Shown here one piece after another: positions 1-5,111 of a stretch of DNA of 5,607 nt. How positions within the stretch are numbered: the stretch's first letter is position 1; every line of letters begins with the position of its first letter. The stretch comes from Alphaproteobacteria bacterium (GTDB lineage: Bacteria > Pseudomonadota > Alphaproteobacteria > Rhizobiales > Hyphomicrobiaceae): assembly GCA_022600335.1 (NCBI GenBank), contig JAHZKN010000302.1, positions 1 through 5,607 of the forward strand. Direction: 5' to 3'. The translations under genes were made by a program, and so were the position numbers. The notes below the pieces were generated by a model, which had not been told where the DNA came from, did no database searches, and was given only the letters and a program-made list of their open reading frames with translations.

Positions 1-165
1 GATCTAGTAGCAAAAATAGGCGCAATCGATGTCGTTGGATCAACTGCAACCGTTCGCCTTGAACTTGACGACTGGACAGGTCACAAATTTACGGACTTTT
101 TCACGTTGCTTAAAGTGGATGGGAGATGGAAGATTATGAATAAGGTCTTCCATCTCCATGCTTAG
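1..165 (+). CDS. NTF2-like / putative lumazine-binding family protein, 3' end only
   Basis: The window opens inside a gene read in frame 1 that runs 54 codons to a TAG stop. The visible part has alternating beta-strand character (ATVRLELDDWTG, then DFFTLLKVDGRWKIMNKVFH). The pattern 'F..LLK.dG.WKI.NK.FH' near the C-terminus is typical of the SnoaL/NTF2-like fold group that Pfam calls putative lumazine-binding (Lumazine_bd_2). These are small cone-shaped alpha+beta proteins of about 120-150 residues, so roughly the first 60% is missing. Their ligand or reaction is usually unknown, and binding of lumazine itself is not established for most members. The gene faces the Cys-rich gene at 217-477, with a hairpin between them. 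The family assignment is from motif memory and is fairly secure; no function can be given. Confidence 0.8.
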   Translation, partial: DLVAKIGAIDVVGSTATVRLELDDWTGHKFTDFFTLLKVDGRWKIMNKVFHLHA

Positions 166-180
166 TGCTGAGCCTGCGGC

Positions 181-207
181 GATGCCGAATCTTAGACATT
201 CGGTATC
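181..207. terminator. Hairpin between convergent genes, probable bidirectional transcription end
   Basis: GATGCCGAAT (181-190) pairs with ATTCGGTATC (198-207) over ten positions, with one G-T wobble, around a 7-base loop. It lies in the 51-base gap between the + strand NTF2-like gene ending at 165 and the - strand Cys-rich gene ending at 217, which is where a shared terminator is expected. No T-tract follows on either strand, so it is not a textbook intrinsic terminator. It may instead act as an mRNA 3' end stabiliser. Confidence 0.5.
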
Positions 208-216
208 GGATAACGT

Positions 217-477
217 CTACCGACGATAGCGGCTGTGATGCTTGCGCGAAATCTCACCTGCATTGGCCAAAGCATCGATGCAGCGCCGGGAAATGTTTCC
301 CCCGGCTGAGCGCATGCATGTTCTTAGCTTTGAACTGCCTATTTTGTACGACGGACAGAATCTATAGAAATCAGTTTTGCACGCAGTTTTGACGCGTCGG
401 CTGTAGGCATTGGCGTGGTCAGCTCCGACCAGAGCGGCCAGGCTGACAAGCACAACGGTAAGTCCTGTTTTAGTCAT
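217..477 (-). CDS. Small exported four-cysteine protein (Cys-rich / GLG1-type repeat-like)
   Basis: This encodes an 86-residue protein with a Sec signal peptide: MTKT, then a hydrophobic core at about residues 5-18, then a likely cleavage after ANA at 24. The mature part of about 62 residues is very basic. It has four cysteines at 33, 41, 54 and 66 in the pattern C-x7-C-x12-C-x11-C, with 'FCP', 'G....LR.CM' and 'S..C..AL...GE'. This resembles the cysteine-rich repeat of Golgi apparatus protein 1 (Cys_rich_FGFR) and many short exported proteins of Bradyrhizobium and relatives. Two periplasmic disulfides are likely. The ATG at 477 is chosen over one 19 codons upstream (534) because it starts a clean signal peptide and follows GAGGA at 7-base spacing. 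The C-terminal tail (RKHHSRYRR) is strongly basic. The function is unknown, and no neighbour suggests one. Confidence 0.78.
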   Translation of the reverse strand: MTKTGLTVVLVSLAALVGADHANAYSRRVKTACKTDFYRFCPSYKIGSSKLRTCMRSAGGNISRRCIDALANAGEISRKHHSRYRR

Positions 478-816
478 TAGATTTTCCTCGTGACGAACGC
501 ACGGTTCAAGATGGCGGGCATTTGGAGTTTTCATTTGTTTATTGCAATGCGCCTTTTGACGCGTTTAGCGGGCCGGCGCATGCCAAATCTGGTCGATCAA
601 ATGCATGTGAATAGGCGATTATTTATTGTTTTCAGGTCAATACGATCACGCAAATCAGCCAAATTAAGAGTCATCCCGAGACGCCACCCAAATTTGAGCA
701 GCGACAATTCGTCGGTGGTGGTGCGCGATCCTAAGACAAAAGTAGATGTGGCCTTTAGCTCAGAACATAGTTCTGAGTAGCTCGGCCACAGGTCCTCCAG
801 TTGTGGAACGAAAGCA
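478..816. other. Gene-poor stretch between the Cys-rich gene and the pentapeptide-repeat gene
   Basis: I see no convincing gene in these 339 bases. The + frame open from 490 to 780 would give a basic, low-complexity product with no ribosome binding site and no recognisable domain. The part next to 477 must hold the leader and probably the promoter of the Cys-rich gene; its ribosome binding site GAGGA lies just upstream of 477. No clear -35/-10 pair stands out. The right end holds the compound hairpin at 747-790. Confidence 0.5.
747..790 (-). terminator. Long compound hairpin downstream of the pentapeptide-repeat gene
   Basis: An outer stem TGTGGCC (747-753) with GGCCACA (784-790) encloses a perfect 8-bp inner stem CTCAGAAC (759-766) with GTTCTGAG (770-777) and an ATA loop. 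An AG/CT pair (757-758 with 781-782) partly joins them across a 3-base bulge. It starts 27 bases past the stop of the - strand gene ending at 817. On that strand it is followed by a T-rich but interrupted run (CTACTTTTGTCTT). The position and stability fit a transcription terminator for that gene. A mobile palindromic element is an alternative if copies exist elsewhere in the genome. Confidence 0.6.
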
Positions 817-1698
817 CTATGGGTGCTTTGTAGCGGGCACCTGTCTACTTAGATTGCTTTTGTCCGATGGCCAATTTTTTGCGAGGTGTTTTCCTATAAC
901 GGTATCTAGACCACGAGCGGCGCTCAGATTGGCACCCTCGAAGTCGGCACCTGTAACATTTGCATTGGACAGGTCTGCTCCTGAAAAATCTGTCGCGACA
1001 AGATCTGCATCTCTTAGATTGACGCCGGTTAGGTTGGCGTTTGTAAAATTCGAGAAGGTCAAGATTGCTTCACTGAGATTGGCATGTGCGAGAGTCGCAC
1101 CAGAAAAATTACCGGAAATGATTATAGAGCGGCGCGTCAGCGTATTTTGTGTCCAATCGCCGTATGGGCCGAGATCTGCGTTTCTCATATCAACATGCTG
1201 AAAGTCGCCACCATCAAATCGTCCGACAAGTCGTGCCCCTTTGAGCTTTGCGCCAGGGAATTTCGGCGATGCCGCTCTATTAAAACCCGGGCTGCCCGCA
1301 CTGTGCGGTAGTCTGATCAATGCGGCAGTTAGATTGGCACCTGAAAAATTCGCGCGAATGAGTGTCGCGCGGTCGAGAACGGAACGTTGCAGATTGCATT
1401 TGCTAAAATTTGCGCCTGTTAGATCGGCTCCGTGAAGTTTGCTGCCTTCAAGGTGGGCTTGCTTAAAATCCATGCCGGAGAGATCAAGAAAGCTCAAATC
1501 GGCATTTGAGAAGTCAACAGGTGAGTGGGGAGCGGCGGAGAAAAGCGCCTTAACAACATCGCGTAACTTCCACTCTGCTGTCGCTGTCGCTGCCGGTGCT
1601 ATGAGAAGCCCTATCAAGTACACGAGTGCTGTGAGTCGAAGTTGCCTCACATGTGTGTGATAGCTGCTGGACGCCTTGAGCCGATGCGAGTTCCACAT
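817..1698 (-). CDS. Exported pentapeptide-repeat protein
   Basis: A 293-residue protein built mainly of A(D/N)LXX pentapeptide repeats, which fold as a right-handed four-sided beta-helix. Residues 1-41 look like an export signal: a long basic N-region, a hydrophobic core at about 22-37 (LTALVYLIGLLIAPAA), and cleavage near ATA/EW. Repeats run at about 62-128 (e.g. ADLTGANFSK, ANFSGANLTA), then a non-repeat insert at about 129-147, a short block at 148-178, a second break with 'GPYGDWTQNT' at about 178-195, and a final block at 196-260. The tail (about 261-293) is non-repetitive. The start is uncertain: the ATG at 1698 has only a weak GGAT upstream, and a GTG at codon 17 would give a shorter, more ordinary signal peptide. 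The gene lies 224 bases downstream of the cytochrome gene on the same strand and could be co-transcribed. The role is unknown; the quinolone-resistance (Qnr) type is unlikely because this one is exported. Confidence 0.88.
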   Translation of the reverse strand: MWNSHRLKASSSYHTHVRQLRLTALVYLIGLLIAPAATATAEWKLRDVVKALFSAAPHSPVDFSNADLSFLDLSGMDFKQAHLEGSKLHGADLTGANFSKCNLQRSVLDRATLIRANFSGANLTAALIRLPHSAGSPGFNRAASPKFPGAKLKGARLVGRFDGGDFQHVDMRNADLGPYGDWTQNTLTRRSIIISGNFSGATLAHANLSEAILTFSNFTNANLTGVNLRDADLVATDFSGADLSNANVTGADFEGANLSAARGLDTVIGKHLAKNWPSDKSNLSRQVPATKHP

Positions 1699-1922
1699 GC
1701 AGATGTGATCCGGTTCAGGTTTGGTCTGTGTCCTATGACATGCGGACTGAGAACACGCCCTCGCGCGTCAAAAGTTTGTCCGACAGCTGGTTATGAGATT
1801 GTTAGACCTCGCCGGGGAGCTATCGCTAGTCGTCGATGACGTCAGTCGATCCGTTTAAAGCAGTTTTGTCAATGAGCTCGGCGATGGATGCAATGTTCCG
1901 GATGCCGATAGCGATAAAACAC

Positions 1923-2270
1923 CTACGGTGATGACTTTGAGCGCAGGCTCAGTATGTATGCAATCAAGTCATCGGTGTCTTGAGGCGCAATAATGAGGTC
2001 TGGCATTGTCGGGTGAGATGTTTGCAGCCAAACGGCAATGGCTGTACCGGTCATGCCAGACGTGTCGGCAATCGCTTTAAAGCTCGGTGCGTCGGGATTT
2101 GGCGAATACATGCCATCGTCTTCAACCGAATGGCACTCTGCACAAACCTGCTGTGCGTAACTTAGCCCCCGTGTGGCATCACCGAGTTCGACCGCATGTG
2201 CTGAGTATGTAAGCAGAGCAGCACTTACGCCGTAGAATGCGAATAGCGTGACCTTCAGCAAAGCGCGCAC
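1923..2270 (-). CDS. Periplasmic monoheme cytochrome c (class I, small)
   Basis: A 115-residue protein with a signal peptide (MRALLK, hydrophobic core 7-22, cleavage after AHA at 26), leaving a mature domain of about 89 residues. Heme c binds at CAECH (43-47), with His47 as one axial ligand. Met89 in 'HPTMPDL' is the likely second ligand. The 'PDAPSFKAIA' stretch after the heme site and 'DDLIAYILSLR' as the C-terminal helix are standard class I features. It should carry single electrons between periplasmic or membrane redox partners; none is identifiable here. The start codon is GTG at 2270, preceded by AAAGGG at suitable spacing. It is transcribed away from two sister cytochromes on the other strand, from the region that carries a FixK/FNR-type box, so low-oxygen induction is inferred. 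Confidence 0.92.
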   Translation of the reverse strand: MRALLKVTLFAFYGVSAALLTYSAHAVELGDATRGLSYAQQVCAECHSVEDDGMYSPNPDAPSFKAIADTSGMTGTAIAVWLQTSHPTMPDLIIAPQDTDDLIAYILSLRSKSSP

Positions 2271-2337
2271 TTGTGTGCCCTTTCTGTGGGGAATAGGGTT
2301 TCAATTCAAATACTAAAGCCGGCAACAGCGAAGCTTT

Positions 2338-2407
2338 ATTCCATCCAAGCACAGGCCGGTCCGCATTGATCTTGGTCAATTTTCAACGAGCATGTTTTTG
2401 CTATTCT
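2338..2407. promoter_or_regulatory. Divergent promoter region of the cytochrome genes
   Basis: The region is bounded by -10-like hexamers placed symmetrically about the operator at 2366-2379. On +, TATTCT at 2402-2407 predicts a transcript start near 2414, 37 bases before the ATG at 2451. On -, TGGAAT (complement of 2338-2343) predicts a start near 2331, about 60 bases before the GTG at 2270. Both hexamers match TATAAT at four of six positions. In both cases the operator centre (2372.5) falls at about -41.5, the class II distance at which CRP/FNR-family activators replace a -35 box. The hexamers are weak, and the geometry is read by eye. Confidence 0.5.
2366..2379. promoter_or_regulatory. FixK/FNR-type operator (anaerobox)
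   Basis: TTGATCTTGGTCAA matches the FNR/FixK consensus TTGAT-N4-ATCAA at nine of ten defined positions. It fits the rhizobial FixK2 form TTGA-N6-TCAA exactly. It is the only such site I find in the intergenic DNA of this window, and it sits between two divergent sets of cytochrome c genes, a classic target of low-oxygen regulators. The regulator itself is not encoded here. Confidence 0.7.
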
Positions 2408-2450
2408 ATTTCTTAGCGGACGACCGCGCATGCTCGAGCGAGAACACACA

Positions 2451-2816
2451 ATGAAAAGAAGCGGGTGCCTTGTGCCCTTTGTTATTTTTTTGTTGTCAAC
2501 AATTGGGCCAGCCACATCCAAAGACGTCGCCAACGATCCAAACGCATCTTTGATTGCTGCTGGTCATCAAATTGTTTTAGGAAAGTGCGCGCGTTGCCAT
2601 GCCGTTAGCCGCGAAGGAACAAGTGCCCATCCTGAAGCACCCGCCTTTCGAGATGTTGCAAACCGCTACTCAGTGTGGACCCTCGCCGAAGCGCTAGCCG
2701 AGGGCATTGTGACGGGGCATGCGGATATGCCAGAGTTCAGGTTTGAACCAAACGAAATCTCTGAGATCCTGTCGTATATGGATTCGTTGAAAGGCCGTGT
2801 CGAGTCGGCACCCTAA
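2451..2816 (+). CDS. Periplasmic monoheme cytochrome c (class I, small)
   Basis: A 121-residue protein that starts with a typical signal peptide (MKRSGC, hydrophobic core about 7-20, cleavage around ATS/KD at 23). Heme c attaches at CARCH (46-50). Met93 in 'HADMPEF' is the likely sixth ligand, and 'PEAPAFRDVA' and the final helix 'ISEILSYMDSL' complete the fold. It resembles the - strand cytochrome in layout but differs widely in sequence, so it is a paralogue, not a recent copy. The ATG at 2451 is preferred to one at 2430, which would add seven charged residues before the signal peptide; the ribosome binding site is weak (GCGAGA). It is the first gene downstream of the inferred FixK-type promoter and lies 62 bases before a third cytochrome, probably in one transcript. 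The redox partner is unknown. Confidence 0.9.
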   Translation: MKRSGCLVPFVIFLLSTIGPATSKDVANDPNASLIAAGHQIVLGKCARCHAVSREGTSAHPEAPAFRDVANRYSVWTLAEALAEGIVTGHADMPEFRFEPNEISEILSYMDSLKGRVESAP

Positions 2817-2817
2817 C

Positions 2818-2837
2818 CAGGGTTGCAAGGAACCCTG
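2818..2837 (+). other. Intercistronic hairpin between two cytochrome genes
   Basis: CAGGGTT (2818-2824) pairs perfectly with AACCCTG (2831-2837) around the loop GCAAGG. It begins two bases after the stop codon of the upstream cytochrome and ends about 30 bases before the ribosome binding site of the next. No T-run follows, so full termination is unlikely. Partial attenuation, or protection of the upstream message from 3' decay, would give unequal amounts of the two cytochromes. Confidence 0.5.
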
Positions 2838-2878
2838 TGGTTTGAAGTTCAGCGCGAAATCTGTGAGCGGAGCAGTTG

Positions 2879-3304
2879 ATGCTTTTATACCTAACTGTAA
2901 ATTTGAAGAGACTAACGGCCTGTTTTATGATTTCGGTCGCATTGTCTTTTGCAGCAACCCCTAAAGAAGACAAAAAGAATTGGCCGGACGCAGAACGTGG
3001 CAAAGCGCTGGCCGAGAGGTTATGTGTCAATTGTCATGTCGTTTCACAGGATTCCGCGACTGATGTTCCAGATGGCGTGCCGACTTTCAAGGGAATCGCG
3101 AATAAATCAAAGCAAAGCGCAGAGCATATTCGCAACATACTCATGCAGCCGCATGCGCCGATGCCGAACATGAACCTGTCGCGATTAGAGATGGATGATA
3201 TTATTGCTTATCTTGACGAATTACGCCTAGACAAGTCTGGCACCCCTTTGCTCCCAAATTTGAAAAACAGAGGTGCAATCCCAGAGTATCCGGAGCCATC
3301 GTGA
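2879..3304 (+). CDS. Periplasmic monoheme cytochrome c with Pro-rich C-terminal tail
   Basis: A 141-residue cytochrome with an N-terminal signal (hydrophobic core about 11-26, likely cleavage near FAA/TP), one heme site CVNCH (49-53) and a Met ligand in 'HAPMPNMNL'. Met95 is the likely ligand by alignment with its neighbours; Met98 is an alternative. 'VPTFKGIA' and the helix 'EMDDIIAYLDEL' match the family. Unlike the other two it continues about 23 residues past the last helix into a tail (SGTPLLPNLKN..AIPEYPEPS). The ATG at 2879 is chosen because GGAG (2869-2872) lies six bases upstream; a TTG one codon earlier is in frame but less well placed. It follows the cytochrome ending at 2816 and is probably co-transcribed with it. 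Periplasmic electron carriage is inferred; the partner is unknown. Confidence 0.9.
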   Translation: MLLYLTVNLKRLTACFMISVALSFAATPKEDKKNWPDAERGKALAERLCVNCHVVSQDSATDVPDGVPTFKGIANKSKQSAEHIRNILMQPHAPMPNMNLSRLEMDDIIAYLDELRLDKSGTPLLPNLKNRGAIPEYPEPS

Positions 3305-3421
3305 GTCGACGTGTGGATTAGTATACATGCTGCATTGAACGCCCTCAGGACGCGCGCAGATTCAGTAACCTCAGCCTTCGTTTTCTCGGCCCGCTGGCTG
3401 TCGGTGCGTTCTCTGGGGGGG

Positions 3422-3439
3422 CTAGCTCAATCGAGCTAG
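3422..3439. repeat. Perfect 7-bp palindromic hairpin overlapping a stop codon
   Basis: CTAGCTC (3422-3428) and GAGCTAG (3433-3439) flank the loop AATC. The right arm contains the TAG stop of the - strand small gene. On that strand it is followed by a run of C, not T, so an intrinsic terminator is not well supported. It could be a message 3' end structure or an operator-like site. It falls in the gap after the third cytochrome gene. Confidence 0.45.
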
Positions 3440-3618
3440 ATAGTGGCTCTCGTTTCATGGCGTTCGATTTGCGCCACAGCGTGCGCCATATCCTGCACCA
3501 TTCGCTTTCGTGCTTCAGAGCTTACAGCAAGCGCTGACAAGAACGCGATTAGGAGTTTTTCTTCCTGCCCGGCTTCTCTCTTGTAAGCTCGGATCACATT
3601 CTCAATTTCGGCCTGCAT
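3436..3618 (-). CDS. Small hypothetical helical protein
   Basis: A 60-residue product that I do not recognise. It is predicted by eye to be almost wholly alpha-helical and soluble, with charged N- and C-terminal parts (QAEIENVIRAYKREAGQEEK, ARKRMVQDMAHAVAQIERHE) around an aliphatic middle (LLIAFLSALAVS, about 22-33). It has no signal peptide, cysteine or known motif. The ATG at 3618 is preceded by GCGGGG about 8 bases upstream, an acceptable though not ideal ribosome binding site. Codon use is balanced and the composition is protein-like, which makes it more credible than other open frames of this length. It stands alone, divergent from the hydroxylase gene starting at 3836. Being short, it could still be a chance frame. 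Confidence 0.5.
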   Translation of the reverse strand: MQAEIENVIRAYKREAGQEEKLLIAFLSALAVSSEARKRMVQDMAHAVAQIERHETRATI

Positions 3619-3835
3619 CGTCGTGCCCCGCTGGTGTGGTGGTTTGTTGAACGCGGAACAGCGAATCAGTGAAGTCTCGTATTAAGAGCATCACGAGTAT
3701 CGCGTTAACAAAGTATTACCACCGAACAGAATGTAGGCTGTAAACCCTAGTAATCCGCCGCTTTACGTCCAATTTTGTTAACTAAATCCGCCTAGCCTCA
3801 GATCTCTCTTTCTGTCGGCTATTTTGGATGATCGC

Positions 3836-4888
3836 ATGTTGTTATTGGGCGGGCTGAGCATCGATGTAGATGCGATCCTTACAACACTTGCCACAAAACC
3901 AAGCGAAACATTTTCGATCGCTGCGCTGCTAGTTTCGCTGGTGATCGCAGGTGTTTTTTTGAGCCATGTCTACCGCCGCCGTACTGGAAAATTTCCAGCC
4001 CTCTCAAAATTGATATCTATGCTGTTTCCAGCTCGGTTGGTACGGCACAAGACGCACCTCATCGACTTTTCGATGTTTTTCGTAAATCAAAGTATCATCG
4101 TTCTGCTGTTTGCCTGGATGGTTGTTTCGATCCATTTTATCAATGTTTCGGCGAACGAACTTCTTGTTACTGTGTTGGGTCCAGCAACCCCGACGACCCT
4201 TGATACTTGGGTGGTCATGACCATCATGACCATTGCGATTTACCTCGCTTATGAGTTTTCCTATTGGCTCGACCACTATCTTAGCCACGTTATTCCATTT
4301 CTGTGGGAGTTCCACCGAGTTCATCATGAGGCAGAGGTTCTATCGCCATTGACGAACGCACGCGTGCACCCCATCGACCAGGTGGTCTTTACAAATGTTA
4401 CGGCAGTGATTACCGGAAGCGTCAACGGTGTGTTGACTTATGCTTTTGGGCAAGACGTTGGCATGTATACCCTTTATGGGCTCAACATTATCTTGTTCGT
4501 TTTCGTATTATTGGTGATTCAACTTCAGCACACACATGTCTGGATTCCCTTCACAGGCCTGTTGGGGCGCGTTCTTATGAGTCCTGCTCACCATCAAATT
4601 CATCACTCAACCAATCCTGAGCACTTCAATAGTAATCTTGGAAGCTCACTGTGCATTTTTGATTGGGCCTTTGGCACACTCCATGTGCCTTCGAAGGAGC
4701 GCGAGAAACTCACTTTTGGTGTCGAGCAAGAACATGCAGAGGATGATCCGCAAACGCTGGAGCATGCGTTGTTACAGCCCTTCGTTCGTGCCTATCGCCA
4801 CTTGCGGCCGAAGAGCGGTGGAGTGTTACAGCACGAGGACGGGCGCACTGCTCCCTTGCGCGATGAGCCGTTAGCACCTGCTGAGTAG
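3836..4888 (+). CDS. Sterol desaturase / fatty acid hydroxylase family membrane protein
   Basis: A 350-residue integral membrane oxygenase of the FA_hydroxylase superfamily, which uses a His-coordinated di-iron centre and O2 to hydroxylate or desaturate lipids. The histidine clusters are all present: HYLSH (147-151), HRVHH (160-164), VHP (His178), HTH (232-234) and HHQIHH (252-257). Hydrophobic segments lie at about 26-46, 78-102, 123-142, 184-202 and 209-230, consistent with an inner-membrane enzyme with its active site facing the cytoplasm. A hydrophilic C-terminal tail of about 60 residues follows, with a charged end. The ATG at 3836 follows GGA at 7-base spacing and is preferred; a TTG at 3824 would add four residues. 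It has no operon partner. The substrate cannot be told from sequence; membrane lipids, hopanoids or carotenoids are possible. Confidence 0.9.
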   Translation: MLLLGGLSIDVDAILTTLATKPSETFSIAALLVSLVIAGVFLSHVYRRRTGKFPALSKLISMLFPARLVRHKTHLIDFSMFFVNQSIIVLLFAWMVVSIHFINVSANELLVTVLGPATPTTLDTWVVMTIMTIAIYLAYEFSYWLDHYLSHVIPFLWEFHRVHHEAEVLSPLTNARVHPIDQVVFTNVTAVITGSVNGVLTYAFGQDVGMYTLYGLNIILFVFVLLVIQLQHTHVWIPFTGLLGRVLMSPAHHQIHHSTNPEHFNSNLGSSLCIFDWAFGTLHVPSKEREKLTFGVEQEHAEDDPQTLEHALLQPFVRAYRHLRPKSGGVLQHEDGRTAPLRDEPLAPAE

Positions 4889-4996
4889 CTAGAAAAACGA
4901 GGACTGATCGCGCGTGAGCATTGTGGTTCACGGGTCGTCATGCCGTCTATGAGCAGCTATGGTCAATGCTTGCGCACCCGTGCTCGATTGAAAATG

Positions 4997-5006
4997 CCGT
5001 ATACGG
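4997..5006. repeat. 10-bp perfect palindrome
   Basis: CCGTATACGG is self-complementary over ten bases. It lies in the gap between the convergent hydroxylase and PepSY-like genes, 22 bases before a stronger hairpin. The position does not favour an operator for either gene. It may be chance. Confidence 0.3.
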
Positions 5007-5027
5007 TGATGCCTCAGTACACGAATA

Positions 5028-5057
5028 AGCGTCCCCCGCAGGCGAACGAGGGACGCT
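5028..5057 (-). terminator. Hairpin between convergent genes, probable terminator of the PepSY-like gene
   Basis: AGCGTCCC (5028-5035) and GGGACGCT (5050-5057) form a perfect 8-bp GC-rich stem with a 14-base loop. It lies 54 bases past the stop of the - strand gene ending at 5112 and 139 bases past the + strand hydroxylase stop. On the - strand the stem is followed by TATTCGT, slightly T-rich; on + there is no T-run. Termination is inferred from position and stem strength. Confidence 0.5.
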
Positions 5058-5111
5058 CAGCTCATGTCAAATCAAGAGAACTTTTCAACTCGGGTTGGCG
5101 TCTGTCGCCGT

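Noticed and set aside
694..707. TTGAGCAGCGACAA as a second FixK-like box
   Set aside because: It keeps only the outer TTG/CAA, the inner positions do not fit the consensus, and it lies over 200 bases from the nearest start, far from class II distance.
490..780. + strand open frame of 96 codons in the intergenic stretch
   Set aside because: It has no ribosome binding site and no domain or signal, and its Arg/Ser-rich composition looks like chance translation. It overlaps the leader of the Cys-rich gene and runs through the hairpin at 747-790.
746..1660. Several + strand open frames (746-1201, 1084-1311, 1241-1435, 1439-1660) opposite the pentapeptide-repeat gene
   Set aside because: They are the antisense reading of a repetitive gene. 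Their low-complexity Leu/Arg/Ala-rich products and recurring 'RLAP/KSAP' units merely mirror the DNA repeats of the A(D/N)LXX codons.
1699..1922. Promoter or gene between the cytochrome and pentapeptide-repeat genes
   Set aside because: No good -35/-10 pair, FixK box, strong hairpin or plausible open frame was found; the stretch holds only short chance symmetries such as CGTC-GAT-GACG.
3305..3435. Possible terminator after the third cytochrome gene
   Set aside because: No stem followed by a T-run is visible in this GC-rich gap. The only clear hairpin (3422-3439) lacks a T-tract on both strands, so it is listed only as a palindrome.
4004..4327. - strand open frame of 107 codons inside the hydroxylase gene
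   Set aside because: It is antisense to a well-supported membrane enzyme with conserved histidine clusters, and its product is a hydrophilic sequence with no motif.
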